The notes under the pieces were generated by a model. That model ran no database searches and was not told the DNA's origin. It worked only from the letters and a program-made list of their open reading frames with translations. Shown here piece by piece: positions 1-9,041 of a stretch of 64,000 nucleotides of DNA. A program made the translations under genes and the position numbers. This DNA comes from Natrinema longum (GTDB lineage Archaea; Halobacteriota; Halobacteria; Halobacteriales; Natrialbaceae). Position 1 is the stretch's first letter, and the number at the start of each line of letters is the position of its first letter. The stretch is taken from NCBI RefSeq assembly GCF_017352095.1, contig NZ_CP071463.1:3100001-3164000 (forward strand), read 5' to 3'.

Positions 1-51
1 GTTGGCACGGTCGGCGACCTCGCGTGCCTGGTCACTGTCATTGTAGCGCAT
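1..51 (-). CDS. Hypothetical protein, N-terminal fragment cut by window edge
   Basis: An ATG on the minus strand at 51-49 opens a frame that runs without a stop to the window edge. It gives 17 acidic residues beginning MRYNDSDQAREVADRAN. The family is not recognised. The composition and a clean ATG after an AT-richer stretch suggest a real gene start, but 17 codons are too few to be sure. Confidence 0.45.
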   Translation of the reverse strand, partial: MRYNDSDQAREVADRAN

Positions 52-216
52 AGTAGGGATTCCCCCGATCGAAGGCTAAGCGTTGGGAGAACACCCACGC
101 GGTCGCAACTATCCCCATGATTTTTGATGGTGAACTGGAGGGACCGAACCTGATCGGTTCGAGCTGGGAGATATCGATTCCGGAGGTTCCGGAACACGGG
201 AGACGAGCCTGTACGA

Positions 217-984
217 TTATCGTGCCGTCCAGCCGCCGTCGGCCGCGAGTACGGAGCCGGTTACGTAGCCGGCGGCCTCGCTCGCGAGGAAGACGACGGG
301 GCCGGCGATCTCAGAGGGGTCGGCGAACCGGTCTAACGGCGTTCGATCGACGATCGATTGGCGCAGCCGGTCGTTCTCCTCGAGGTCTGCAGTCAGTTCC
401 GTCGAGACGTAGCCGGGCGCAACGGCGTTGACCCGGACGTCGGGGGCCCAGTCCAGCGACATGCTTTTCGTGAGTCCGACCAGTCCGTGTTTGGAGGCGA
501 CGTAGGGATGTTGGCGTGGGAGGCCGACCAGACCGCCGACGCTCGCGACGTTGATCACCGAGCCGCCGTCGCTCTCGAGGAGGTAATCCGCCGCCGCGTG
601 CGTGACCTCGTACGCGCCATTCAAATTAACGTCGAGCACGCGATCGAGGCTCTCGGTATCGACCTCTTCGGGCCGGCCGAGCGCGTCGTCGGGATTGAAA
701 CCCGCGTTGTTGACGACGACATCGACGCCGCCGAATTCGGCCGCCGCCCGATCGATGACGTCACTGACGTCGGTCGAATCCGTTACGTCCGCGGAGACGG
801 CGACTGCGTCCCCACCTGACTCCCGAATCTCCCCGGCGACGGCTTCGATTTCGTCCGTCGATCGGGCACTCGGGACGACGGCAGCGCCTGCGTTCGCCAG
901 TTCGATGGCGATCGCACGGCCGATGCCACGTCCGCCGCCCGTCACCACTGCAACTCGTCCGTCGAGATCGAATAGGTCGCTCAT
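217..984 (-). CDS. SDR-family NAD(P)-dependent oxidoreductase
   Basis: A 255-aa classical short-chain dehydrogenase. The cofactor motif TGGGRGIG is at residues 15-22, NNAG at 92-95, and the catalytic triad is Ser148, Tyr161 and Lys165 in the usual S-x12-Y-x3-K spacing. Length and the C-terminal GSVLAADGGW motif match 3-oxoacyl-ACP reductase/glucose-dehydrogenase-like SDRs. The start is supported by a GGAGG Shine-Dalgarno-like run a few bases upstream of the ATG. The substrate cannot be told from sequence. It is a single gene, divergent from the pilus operon across a 321-bp gap. Confidence 0.9.
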   Translation of the reverse strand: MSDLFDLDGRVAVVTGGGRGIGRAIAIELANAGAAVVPSARSTDEIEAVAGEIRESGGDAVAVSADVTDSTDVSDVIDRAAAEFGGVDVVVNNAGFNPDDALGRPEEVDTESLDRVLDVNLNGAYEVTHAAADYLLESDGGSVINVASVGGLVGLPRQHPYVASKHGLVGLTKSMSLDWAPDVRVNAVAPGYVSTELTADLEENDRLRQSIVDRTPLDRFADPSEIAGPVVFLASEAAGYVTGSVLAADGGWTAR

Positions 985-1305
985 CGGTCCTCCGTTTCGG
1001 CGGCACCGTCCTCAAGCTTTGGCACAGTTCGTGGCTCGAGTGATTCTCGGCCCCTGGAGTACCATGGGTTCCCCAACGACGGCCAAACGTGGCGTAGACA
1101 AGCCATCTGCGCTCCGCTCGGCCTCGCCTCGATCCGCCGTCGAATACCACTGCGTTTCGAGTACTCGCAACTGCGACTCGGCGGAACATACCAATTACCT
1201 AACTAAACTTTGCACCAACTCGTGTCATATCGTAAAAAATAGTTGGTACGGGGATTATCAGAACTGGTAATTGGCGGATGAGTTTTTTGAAGGGGGAGGG
1301 TTAGT
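985..1305. other. Intergenic region with the pilus-operon promoter area
   Basis: These 321 bp separate two divergent genes. The left two thirds are GC-rich and show nothing recognisable. The right third (about 1185-1300) is AT-rich, holds nested inverted repeats (1191-1274, listed separately) and ends in a purine-rich run, GGGGGAGGG at about 1292-1300, that fits a Shine-Dalgarno site for the GTG at 1306. No convincing gene was found on either strand. Confidence 0.6.
1191..1274. promoter_or_regulatory. Nested inverted repeats upstream of pilB-like operon
   Basis: Two inverted repeats are nested. The outer pair is CCAATTACC at 1191-1199 against GGTAATTGG at 1266-1274. The inner pair is ACCAACT at 1214-1220 against AGTTGGT at 1241-1247. 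They sit in the AT-rich stretch just before the 7-gene pilus operon, where promoter and operator elements are expected. They could be operator half-sites or form a stem in a leader RNA; the sequence alone does not decide. Confidence 0.45.
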
Positions 1306-4300
1306 GTGAACTCAATGGCTATTGACGAGGCTGACCAGTCGGATGCCGGGGACTTTTCTGAGGGGGAGGCATCCGACCCTGAATCGGAAGACAAGCGCCT
1401 TAATGAAAGTAAGTTGATATCTGGTTCAGCGGTCAGAGTCGGCGAGTACACCTGGGAAGAGTTCATGGACGAGCACGGGTACGGCGACGAGGTCTCCTCC
1501 CTGTATCCCGACGACAACACGGGAACGGACGGCCAACTCGGGCTCGATACCGGCGAAGTCGGATCGACAGCCCCCAGCGGGGACGACTGGGACCGAGTCG
1601 AGTTCGATCCGGAATCGTACCTCGGCTATCACCCGGACGACCTCGAGGAGCAACTGCTGCCCATCGCCGGCGACAACGCTGCCACGCTCTACCCCATCGT
1701 CCAGAAGTACGTCGATCCGGAGACGACCCCGGTCGTCAAGGACATCTGGACCTGGGAACACTACAAACGGGAGTACGGCTACGACGACGACGCATCGTCG
1801 CTCGACAAATCGGAGGCGCTTGGCTTCGATCCCGACACGTTGACGGACCGTCTTGCCGCCGGCAACGACGCCGCACTCGCGGTCGACGACATCGTCGAGG
1901 AACGAACCGTCAACGTCCAGGAGGAACTCGACGAGGACGAGTTCTTCTCGACGGCCGCGGGTAACACCACCGTTTCCAACCGGTACGACCTCGAGAAGGC
2001 CGTTCCCTTCGAGAAGAAGTCACACTTCCGTGAGGTCGAGCGCTACTGGGTCAACAAACCCTACGCCTATGTCGTCATTTTCCACTCGGAGAAGGAAAAC
2101 GAGAAGAAATACTACATGATCGAGCCCTACCAGAACGAGATCGAGACGGAACTCCAGGAGTTCCTCTCGGGCAAACTCAGGAAGGCGATCAAATACTCCG
2201 AGGAGGGAATCAAGGAGAAGACGAGCGAGGACGGCCGCCGAACCGTTATCGAGGACGAAACCCGACGGTTACTCAAACGGTACGACCTCTTCGAGGCCAC
2301 CTCCGGCGATGCGTCCGAGGGTATTTTCCAGACGCTGCAGGGACTGCTCGACGACGAGGAGGATGCAACGATCGAGAACGACGGCCCGGGACAACTTCAG
2401 GGAATCGAGGTCCGACCGGAGCCGGTCATCCTCGAGGAGGACCCGGACACGCTAAGCGAGTACCAGGTCGAGAAGCTCCTGTACCGACTCAAGCGTAACT
2501 TCATCGGCTACGAGCGCATCGACGGGATCAAACACGACATCAACGTCGAGGACATCTCGGTCGACGGCTACAACTCGCCAGTGTTCGTCTACCACTCCGA
2601 GTACGAACAGATCATCTCGAACATCTACCACGGCGAGGACGAACTCGACGACTTCGTCGTCAAACTCGCCCAGCGGTCGGGGAAAGGGATCAGTAAACGG
2701 CTTCCACAGGTCGACGCGACGTTGCCCGACGGCTCGCGTGCACAACTTACGCTCGGCAAGGAAGTCTCCGACCACGGGACCAACTACACCATCCGCCAGT
2801 TCAAAGACGTCCCCTTCACCCCGATCGACCTCATCAACTGGAACACGTTTAGTCTGGACGAGATGGCGTTCCTCTGGCTCGCGATCGAGAACCACAAGAG
2901 CCTGATCTTCGCCGGTGGTACTGCATCCGGGAAGACCACCTCGCTGAACGCCGTCTCGCTGTTTATCCCCTCGAACGCGAAGATCGTCTCCATCGAGGAC
3001 ACCCGCGAGGTCGAACTCCCACAGCGAAACTGGATCGCCAGCGTCACCCGCCCCTCCTTCTCCGACGACGAGCAAGGCGACGTCGACGAGTTCGACCTGC
3101 TCGAGGCCGCGTTGCGCCAGCGACCCGACTACATCGTCATGGGTGAGATCCGTGGTGAAGAAGGGCGGACGCTGTTCCAGGTCATGTCGACTGGTCACAC
3201 GACCTACACCACGTTCCACGCCGACTCGGTCGACGAGGTCCTCAAGCGATTCACCACGGACCCGATCAACGTCTCGAAGACGATGTTCACGGCACTGGAT
3301 CTGGTCTCGATCCAGACCCAGACGCGAGTGCAGGGGAACAAGGTGCGCCGGAACAAATCACTGACCGAAATCAACCACTACGAGGCCGAACACGACGAGA
3401 TCAACGTCCAGGACGTCTACCAGTGGCAAGCCGAAACCGACGAGTTCCTCAAGATGGGGGACTCGAACACCTTACAGGAGATCCAGTTCGACCGCGGGTG
3501 GAGCAAAGAGAAACTCGAGGAGGAACTGTTCAAACGCGAAGTCATTCTCGCGTACCTCATCAAGAACGGGCTCAATACGTACGCCCAGGTCGCTGCAACG
3601 GTGCAGGCGTTCATCAACGATCCCGATACCATCCTTACCCTCATCGCGAACGGCCAACTCGAGGACAGCCTCGAAGACCTCCGCGAGATGGAAAGTGTCC
3701 TGATCGACGTCGATCAGGAGAAAGAAGAGCTCGTTCCCCGTCCCGAGGCGACGGACGAGACGTACAACCTCTCGACTGATCTCCTCGAACGGGCCGAGGA
3801 ATCGGTGTTCGAGGAGTTTCGCGGCGAGGTTCCAAGCGGCCTCGCGAGCGCGCTCGGCAACATCGAATCGGACGATCCGATCGAAGTCGACCGTGGTGAT
3901 ACGGATGACTTCGAATTCGACAGCGCTCTCGACGAGTCCGTCGACGAAGAAACGTGGGAGCTGGGCGACGGCTCGGCCGAGTTCGCGGTCGAAGCTGGCG
4001 ACGGCGGGGCGGGCGGTAACGAGCCGGCATGGCTGAGCGACGACAGCGGATTCGACATCGAGAGCGACGATAGCGAGCCCACAGATACCGTCCCTGCCAC
4101 AGCCGGTAGCGAATCCACTGGGGAACCAACTACTGACTCCGATTCCGGAGCCGAATCGGGCACCGCTCCGCCGGCGTCGACGGCGGACCGAGACGCCACG
4201 TTGCCTGCCGACTCGAACCGAGAAACCGGGACTGGTGACACTGCAGGATCGACAGCGGGCGACTCGACGGTACTCCCGTCCGACGACGCCGAGGACGGAG

Positions 4301-4899
4301 ATCTCGGTGGACTGTTCGGCGATATGGGCGAAACCATCGACGAGATCGGCGATCAGGGCCAGGTGACGGCACCGACACGCGAGGGGTCGACGGCGACACG
4401 TGGATCGGACGTCGACGAAATCGATTCGATGTTCTCGGACGACGACGTCGATTCGATCTTCGATCCGGAATCGGGTGACAACGCGTCGACCGGTGACTTC
4501 AGCGAGCAACTCGAGGACGATGGAGAGCCGACGAGCGACGACGAGGAGACGGGCGAAGCCGACACTGCCGGGGAACCCACGAGCGAGAAACGGGAACCGC
4601 CGACGATCGAAATCGACGACGGTACCGAGGGGCCGCCGGACGACACGGATTCGGCAGCGGAGCCGACGACTGACGAGGTCGACGACGACGGCGAATCGAT
4701 CTTCGGCGACGAATCCGATTCCATCTTCAGCGAGGACGATACTGCGGACGCGGCCGACGATGACGGTTCGATGTTCGACGGCGCTGACTCGAGCGACGAC
4801 GCGTCGATCTTCAAAGACGACGCTGCCGACGAATCCGTGGCTGACGACACCGGAAGCATGTTCGACGCTGACGGAAGCGACGAGGAGAGCGACTCATGA
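1306..4899 (+). CDS. pilB: PilB-type type II/IV secretion ATPase with long acidic tail
   Basis: A 1197-aa ATPase that would power assembly of a type IV pilus-like filament at the inner face of the membrane. Residues about 200-800 form the archaeal GspE/PilB/ArlI core. Walker A GGTASGKTT is at 537-545, and RPDYIVMGEIRGEE (from 606) covers the Walker B region, followed by a GHTTYTTFHADS His-box. The N-terminal 200 residues are acidic. From about 850 to the end the protein is a low-complexity Asp/Glu/Ser/Thr tail with seven short S-[MI]-F-acid repeats from residue 1041. The core alone would be near normal family length, so the tail is an addition. GTG 1306 is chosen because GGGGGAGGG lies about 6 nt upstream; ATG 1315 is the alternative. 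The stop overlaps the next ATG (ATGA). PilB numbering among haloarchaeal paralogs is not assigned; the archaellum ATPase ArlI is less likely given the neighbours. Confidence 0.9.
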   Translation: MNSMAIDEADQSDAGDFSEGEASDPESEDKRLNESKLISGSAVRVGEYTWEEFMDEHGYGDEVSSLYPDDNTGTDGQLGLDTGEVGSTAPSGDDWDRVEFDPESYLGYHPDDLEEQLLPIAGDNAATLYPIVQKYVDPETTPVVKDIWTWEHYKREYGYDDDASSLDKSEALGFDPDTLTDRLAAGNDAALAVDDIVEERTVNVQEELDEDEFFSTAAGNTTVSNRYDLEKAVPFEKKSHFREVERYWVNKPYAYVVIFHSEKENEKKYYMIEPYQNEIETELQEFLSGKLRKAIKYSEEGIKEKTSEDGRRTVIEDETRRLLKRYDLFEATSGDASEGIFQTLQGLLDDEEDATIENDGPGQLQGIEVRPEPVILEEDPDTLSEYQVEKLLYRLKRNFIGYERIDGIKHDINVEDISVDGYNSPVFVYHSEYEQIISNIYHGEDELDDFVVKLAQRSGKGISKRLPQVDATLPDGSRAQLTLGKEVSDHGTNYTIRQFKDVPFTPIDLINWNTFSLDEMAFLWLAIENHKSLIFAGGTASGKTTSLNAVSLFIPSNAKIVSIEDTREVELPQRNWIASVTRPSFSDDEQGDVDEFDLLEAALRQRPDYIVMGEIRGEEGRTLFQVMSTGHTTYTTFHADSVDEVLKRFTTDPINVSKTMFTALDLVSIQTQTRVQGNKVRRNKSLTEINHYEAEHDEINVQDVYQWQAETDEFLKMGDSNTLQEIQFDRGWSKEKLEEELFKREVILAYLIKNGLNTYAQVAATVQAFINDPDTILTLIANGQLEDSLEDLREMESVLIDVDQEKEELVPRPEATDETYNLSTDLLERAEESVFEEFRGEVPSGLASALGNIESDDPIEVDRGDTDDFEFDSALDESVDEETWELGDGSAEFAVEAGDGGAGGNEPAWLSDDSGFDIESDDSEPTDTVPATAGSESTGEPTTDSDSGAESGTAPPASTADRDATLPADSNRETGTGDTAGSTAGDSTVLPSDDAEDGDLGGLFGDMGETIDEIGDQGQVTAPTREGSTATRGSDVDEIDSMFSDDDVDSIFDPESGDNASTGDFSEQLEDDGEPTSDDEETGEADTAGEPTSEKREPPTIEIDDGTEGPPDDTDSAAEPTTDEVDDDGESIFGDESDSIFSEDDTADAADDDGSMFDGADSSDDASIFKDDAADESVADDTGSMFDADGSDEESDS

Positions 4900-6947
4900 G
4901 CCTCCAAACGCAAGACAGTGGCGGCTCGGGCATGTCCGCCAGTTCCGACGCGCTCGGTGATCGGTTCTATCCGCTGTACGAACGGCTGTTCGGTGAGGAC
5001 AGCGAGTTCGTCTCCGAGGTCGAAACGAAACTGGCACAGGCCCGGATGACGGACACGGTCGAGTTGTACCTCTCTCGAGCACTCGGGATCGGCTTTATCA
5101 GCGGAGCGAGTCTCTGGCTGATCGGCCTCCTCCTGGGCTATGGCGTCTTCGCCTTCGGTCTCCTCGAAAACGAGACGCTCATCGGTATTCCGGTCGGTCA
5201 CGGACTGCTCCTCGATCTCATCGAACTGCTTCGCGTTCCGGCGATCGTCTTCTTCACGGGGCTCGTATTGGGCTCGATCGGCTTTCTGATCGGGTTCGGA
5301 TCGATGGTCGCGATCCCCTATTCGCGTGCGTCCGCCCGGAAACGCGAAATCAACATGCTGCTGACCGACGCCGTCTCGTTTATGTACGCGCTATCGGTCG
5401 GTGGCCTCAACCAACTCGAGATCATCGATGCGATGGCCCAGGCCGACGACACCTACGGCGAAGTCGCAATGGAGTTCCAGAGTATCGTCAAGGAGACCGA
5501 GTACTTCGACATCGACTACCGGACTGCTATCAGAAAGCAGGCCCTCGAGACCCCCAGCGACGATCTCTCGCAGTTCCTGACGGACATGCTCTCGATCGTC
5601 AACAGCGGCGGTGACATAGAGAGCTTTCTCGAGGACAAGAAAGAAAAGCACATGCGGACTGCAAAGCAGGAACAGGAGCTCACTCTCGAGACGCTCGAGT
5701 TGTTCGGCGAGATGTACATGACGCTGTCTCTGTTCCCGCTGTTGTTGATCATCATCATGGTCATCATGCAGATGATTCCGAGCGCGGACGTGTCGAATCG
5801 GATGCTGTACATGGTCGTCTACGGCCTGATTCCGATGATCGGCGTCGGCTTTATCGTCCTCGTTTCCACGGTCAAACACGACGAACCCGGCGACGGTTAC
5901 CTCTCGATGGGAGCGACCGATCAGCGGACCGAAACCGGCCAGGAAGGCGGGTTGCTCAGTCTCGGGCTCATCGAGCAGTTCACCGGGACGTACAGCGTCT
6001 TCGATCGGATCAAGAACCGGGAGGGAACCTACGAGACGATGGAAGTCCTCCGGAAACCCCACTTGTTCTTTCGGGACAATCCGCTGGTAACGCTCGCGTT
6101 GACCGTTCCGACGGCACTGGTCGTCGTCGTCACGGCCATGGTCAACGGGATGGCACCGATGTCCTGGGAGGAACTGCTGGAGAAACCGATCTGGGGAACG
6201 TTCATCTATCTCTACTTGCCGTTCTATATCATCGCACTCCCGCTCGCTATCTTCCGGGAGTGGAACGTGCGGTACAGAAACGCCATTGTCAACAAACTCT
6301 CCGAGAACCTCCGGAAGCTCTCGAGTTCGAACGAAACCGGGCTGACGCTACTCGAGTCGCTCAAAGCGGTCTCCGATACGACCAGCGGGAAACTAGCCCG
6401 CGAGTTCGAGGAGATGCACACGAAGGTCAACTACGGGACGAGCCTCAAAGAGGCGCTCATCGAGTTCAACAACAAGTACCACATCCCACGGCTCGCCAGG
6501 ACGACCCGTCTGATAACCGAGGCACAGGAGGCATCGAACCAGATCTCCGAGGTGTTGCGGACGGCCGCAACTGCAAGCGAGAACCACGACGACATCGAAC
6601 GGGAACGGAAGTCACGAACCCGGATGCAGATCGTGATCATTATCATGACGTTCATGACGGTGCTTGCAGTGATCGCGATCCTCAAGACACAGTTCATCGA
6701 TACGATGGCCGGCCTCGAGACCAGTGGTGGTGGCGGTGGCGGCGCTGACGGGATGGGGCAGGCAAACTTCAGCGAGAACGTCAACGTCGATATGCTGTCG
6801 GTGTTGTTCTTCCATGCGGTGACGCTGCAGGGGATCATTTCCGGATTCATCGCCGGCTATATCCGCGATGCAAGCATATTGAGCGGGTTGAAATACGCGA
6901 TCGGCCTCTCGGCGATCGCCCTCATCGGTTGGACGCTGGTGGCCTAA
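4896..6947 (+). CDS. pilC: PilC/TadC-type pilus assembly membrane platform protein
   Basis: A 683-aa polytopic membrane protein of the type II secretion F (GspF/PilC/ArlJ) family, the partner of the ATPase just upstream. It has the archaeal double T2SSF arrangement: two cytoplasmic helical domains (about residues 150-260 and 460-570), each followed by hydrophobic segments such as LFPLLLIIIMVIMQMI and MQIVIIIMTFMTVLAVIAIL. A glycine-rich linker follows the last domain (about 608-616), then two C-terminal membrane spans. The start overlaps the ATPase stop by 4 nt, indicating translational coupling. With the ATPase it forms the conserved core of an archaeal type IV pilus machine. Confidence 0.9.
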   Translation: MSLQTQDSGGSGMSASSDALGDRFYPLYERLFGEDSEFVSEVETKLAQARMTDTVELYLSRALGIGFISGASLWLIGLLLGYGVFAFGLLENETLIGIPVGHGLLLDLIELLRVPAIVFFTGLVLGSIGFLIGFGSMVAIPYSRASARKREINMLLTDAVSFMYALSVGGLNQLEIIDAMAQADDTYGEVAMEFQSIVKETEYFDIDYRTAIRKQALETPSDDLSQFLTDMLSIVNSGGDIESFLEDKKEKHMRTAKQEQELTLETLELFGEMYMTLSLFPLLLIIIMVIMQMIPSADVSNRMLYMVVYGLIPMIGVGFIVLVSTVKHDEPGDGYLSMGATDQRTETGQEGGLLSLGLIEQFTGTYSVFDRIKNREGTYETMEVLRKPHLFFRDNPLVTLALTVPTALVVVVTAMVNGMAPMSWEELLEKPIWGTFIYLYLPFYIIALPLAIFREWNVRYRNAIVNKLSENLRKLSSSNETGLTLLESLKAVSDTTSGKLAREFEEMHTKVNYGTSLKEALIEFNNKYHIPRLARTTRLITEAQEASNQISEVLRTAATASENHDDIERERKSRTRMQIVIIIMTFMTVLAVIAILKTQFIDTMAGLETSGGGGGGADGMGQANFSENVNVDMLSVLFFHAVTLQGIISGFIAGYIRDASILSGLKYAIGLSAIALIGWTLVA

Positions 6948-6948
6948 C

Positions 6949-7500
6949 ATGAGTCGGAAGCGAACTCCAGATCGGCGGCAGGATCGAACGCGGGCTCGCC
7001 GGCCCCGAACGGTTTCCCTCTCGATGAGCGATCGAGGCCAGACCACGCAGGACTTCGCCGTCGGGATCGGTCTGTTCCTGTTGGCGGTCGCGTTCGTCTT
7101 TTTGTTTCTCCCGACGATCGGGACACCGTACGAATCGTCGGGCGGCGCAGACAGAGCACAGGCCGATCGAATCGCCGATCGGATCGTATCCAACCTCTCG
7201 ACGGAGACGGCCAACGAGATCGATGGAAGCGGGTTCAACAGTAAATACAACGAGAGGAATTTGTCCACCCAGCTCGGCCTGCGGGCAAGCAGCAGCGACG
7301 ACATCGTCTACGATCGAATAAACGTAAGTATCGAAGAGTTCGACGGAACTCCCGTCGACGAGTCCGAACTGTCGGGCGGGGATGTATATCGCAACCAATC
7401 CGCAGCGAGTTCCGCACGCATCGTAACGATCGACAATTGGACTCCGGCGGATAGCAGTGACTGTGACCCAGGATGTCGACTCGTCGTGAGGGTCTGGTGA
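6949..7500 (+). CDS. Prepilin-like membrane protein 1 (DUF7287-like)
   Basis: A small protein with one N-terminal membrane segment. SDRGQTTQDF is followed by a strongly hydrophobic stretch (VGIGLFLLAVAFVFLFL), the layout of a type III (prepilin-peptidase) signal: charged leader, Arg-Gly, then the filament-forming helix. The rest is a hydrophilic extracellular domain with a C-terminal Cys pair (CDPGC). ATG 6949 lies one base after the pilC stop. ATG 7024 (MSDRGQ) is the alternative, and is favoured if the Arg-rich 25-residue leader is not translated. I recall related haloarchaeal proteins under the name DUF7287, not checked here. Role inferred: minor pilin or pilus-tip component. Confidence 0.75.
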   Translation: MSRKRTPDRRQDRTRARRPRTVSLSMSDRGQTTQDFAVGIGLFLLAVAFVFLFLPTIGTPYESSGGADRAQADRIADRIVSNLSTETANEIDGSGFNSKYNERNLSTQLGLRASSSDDIVYDRINVSIEEFDGTPVDESELSGGDVYRNQSAASSARIVTIDNWTPADSSDCDPGCRLVVRVW

Positions 7501-7504
7501 TAGT

Positions 7505-8113
7505 ATGTTCGGAACCAACACGTCCGACACCGACCGCGGACAGGCGTACACACTCGAGGGGCTCATCGGCGCGATGATCGTGTTGATGGCCGTCCTCTTT
7601 GCCCTCCAGTCGTCCGTGATCATGTCGTCGACGGGCGGAGAGGGCGACCAATCGGTACAGGAACAAATCCAACAGGAGGTACAGGACTCGTTGGTCGTCG
7701 CCAATCAAGAGGGAAACCTTTCCGAAGTCGTTCGAAATTGGAACGCTGACGGGGAGTTCGAAAACGCGAGTCAACCGATCAACGGGACGAACACCTACAC
7801 CGTATCGGAGTTCGAAAACGAATCCAAACTGGGGCAGATCCTGAACCACCGCTTCGAGGACCCGAGATACAACGTCGAACTTCATCCGGAGAACGGCCCC
7901 AAGCGCTACCTCGTCCGTCAGGCCAGCCCACCACCCAGCGCCTCGATAGCGAGCTACACCGTCACGCTGTACGATAACCAGACCGTGACATCGTCATCGG
8001 TTTCCAAGGAACTCCATGCCACCGATTCGGACACGCGAATTGTCCCACGGGAGTATCAGGACGAAACACCGGTCTACAACGTCGTCGAGGTACGGGTGAT
8101 CGTATGGCGATGA
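7505..8113 (+). CDS. Prepilin-like membrane protein 2 (DUF7288-like)
   Basis: A 202-aa protein. TDRGQAYTLEG leads straight into a hydrophobic helix (GLIGAMIVLMAVLFALQSSV), the same charged-RG-hydrophobic arrangement as its neighbours. The remaining ~165 residues are acidic, with many Asn-x-Ser/Thr sites typical of surface-exposed haloarchaeal proteins. It starts 4 nt after the previous stop, and its stop (8111-8113) overlaps the start codons of the next gene. Inferred to be a minor pilin or prepilin-like subunit of the filament made by the upstream ATPase and platform. The DUF7288 name is from memory. Confidence 0.75.
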   Translation: MFGTNTSDTDRGQAYTLEGLIGAMIVLMAVLFALQSSVIMSSTGGEGDQSVQEQIQQEVQDSLVVANQEGNLSEVVRNWNADGEFENASQPINGTNTYTVSEFENESKLGQILNHRFEDPRYNVELHPENGPKRYLVRQASPPPSASIASYTVTLYDNQTVTSSSVSKELHATDSDTRIVPREYQDETPVYNVVEVRVIVWR

Positions 8114-8562
8114 TGAGCGAGGATCGTGCGCAACTGATCCTCATCGGTGCGATCGCCCTCGCCTTCGTCATTCTGGGCATCGTCGTCGTGTACAACGGCG
8201 TTCTGTTCACGGAAACGCTTTCCTCCGGTGAAACGAGTCAGAGCGCGAGTTCCGCTGCCGTAACGGAACACGAACTCAACCAGAGCGTTGGCTGTCTGCT
8301 CGTGTGAGTCGAAGACGAGTCGAGTGCAGAGAACGACACGTTAGAGGACCACGCGGAGACGAACGTATCGAGGCTCAATACTGCCTATCGGAATTCGACC
8401 GTGCAGTCGACGCCGGCTGTAGTACAGCTCAGCGACATCGATGCGAACGCGAGTGGGGAGGACTTACAAAACGTAACCGTGAGAACCGAGTACGAGTCAC
8501 ATGCGCTCCGCTACAACCGAACTCGGACGATCGACAAAGGATGTCCCGGTGATGGAACGTGA
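8104..8562 (+). pseudogene. Prepilin-like protein 3 (DUF7261-like) with in-frame TGA at 8305-8307
   Basis: The frame opens at ATG 8104 (or 8110/8113) with SEDRAQLILIG followed by a hydrophobic helix, like the other prepilin-like proteins of the operon. It meets TGA at 8305-8307 after 67 codons. The same frame then continues open for 84 codons to TGA 8560-8562 with convincing haloarchaeal coding composition (for example DLQNVTVRTEYESHALRYN). The next gene starts at GTG 8559 with a 4-nt overlap to that second stop, so the original gene clearly ended at 8562. The TGA is one substitution from CGA (Arg) or TGG (Trp). It is either a true nonsense mutation, a sequencing error or read-through. Selenocysteine is not expected in haloarchaea. 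Confidence 0.8.
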
Positions 8563-9041
8563 TCGCTCGACGTGCCGGTCGAGATCGTGCAGTCTCGATT
8601 ACGATCACACACGTGCTCACGATCGCTATCACGACGATTCTCATAGCCATGCTATTGACGAGTGCCAGTACAATGCTCGATACCGAGACCGACCGAAGCA
8701 CCGAGTCCTCTCTCGAGACGATCGGCGAACGGCTCGCCAACGAGATCGGAAACGTCGATCAGATCGCGGGAGCGAGCGACGATACCGTGGCGATGGTCGC
8801 AGACCATCCACGGAAGGCAGCCGCCTCGGGATATACCGTCGAATTACGAACGAGCTGTTCTGCATCCCTGCTCGACGGGTCGACGGACTGTCTGATACTG
8901 ACGGCAAACAGCGCTGACGTCGTCGTTTACGTTCCGATCAAGACGGATCGGCCGATCGCCGACGGCAGCGATGCGGCCGGTGGACCGATCGAGATACGGT
9001 ACGACAGTACCGAAATTTCGATTACGGAGGGGCCCCGATGA
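8559..9041 (+). CDS. Prepilin-like membrane protein 4 (DUF7266-like)
   Basis: A 160-aa protein. RRAGRDRAVSITITHVLTI leads into a hydrophobic segment ending IAMLL, again with the basic-Arg-small residue-hydrophobic arrangement of archaeal prepilins. The C-terminal part is acidic and predicted to be outside the cell, with two Cys residues (CSASLLDGSTDC). GTG start, overlapping the preceding stop by 4 nt (GTGA); its own stop overlaps the next ATG by 4 nt. Inferred minor pilin of the same filament. DUF7266 name from memory. Confidence 0.75.
   Translation: MIARRAGRDRAVSITITHVLTIAITTILIAMLLTSASTMLDTETDRSTESSLETIGERLANEIGNVDQIAGASDDTVAMVADHPRKAAASGYTVELRTSCSASLLDGSTDCLILTANSADVVVYVPIKTDRPIADGSDAAGGPIEIRYDSTEISITEGPR

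Noticed and set aside
8305-8307. TGA read as selenocysteine
   Set aside because: Archaeal selenocysteine is known from some methanogens and a few other lineages, not haloarchaea. No SECIS-like hairpin was noticed and no redox motif surrounds the site.
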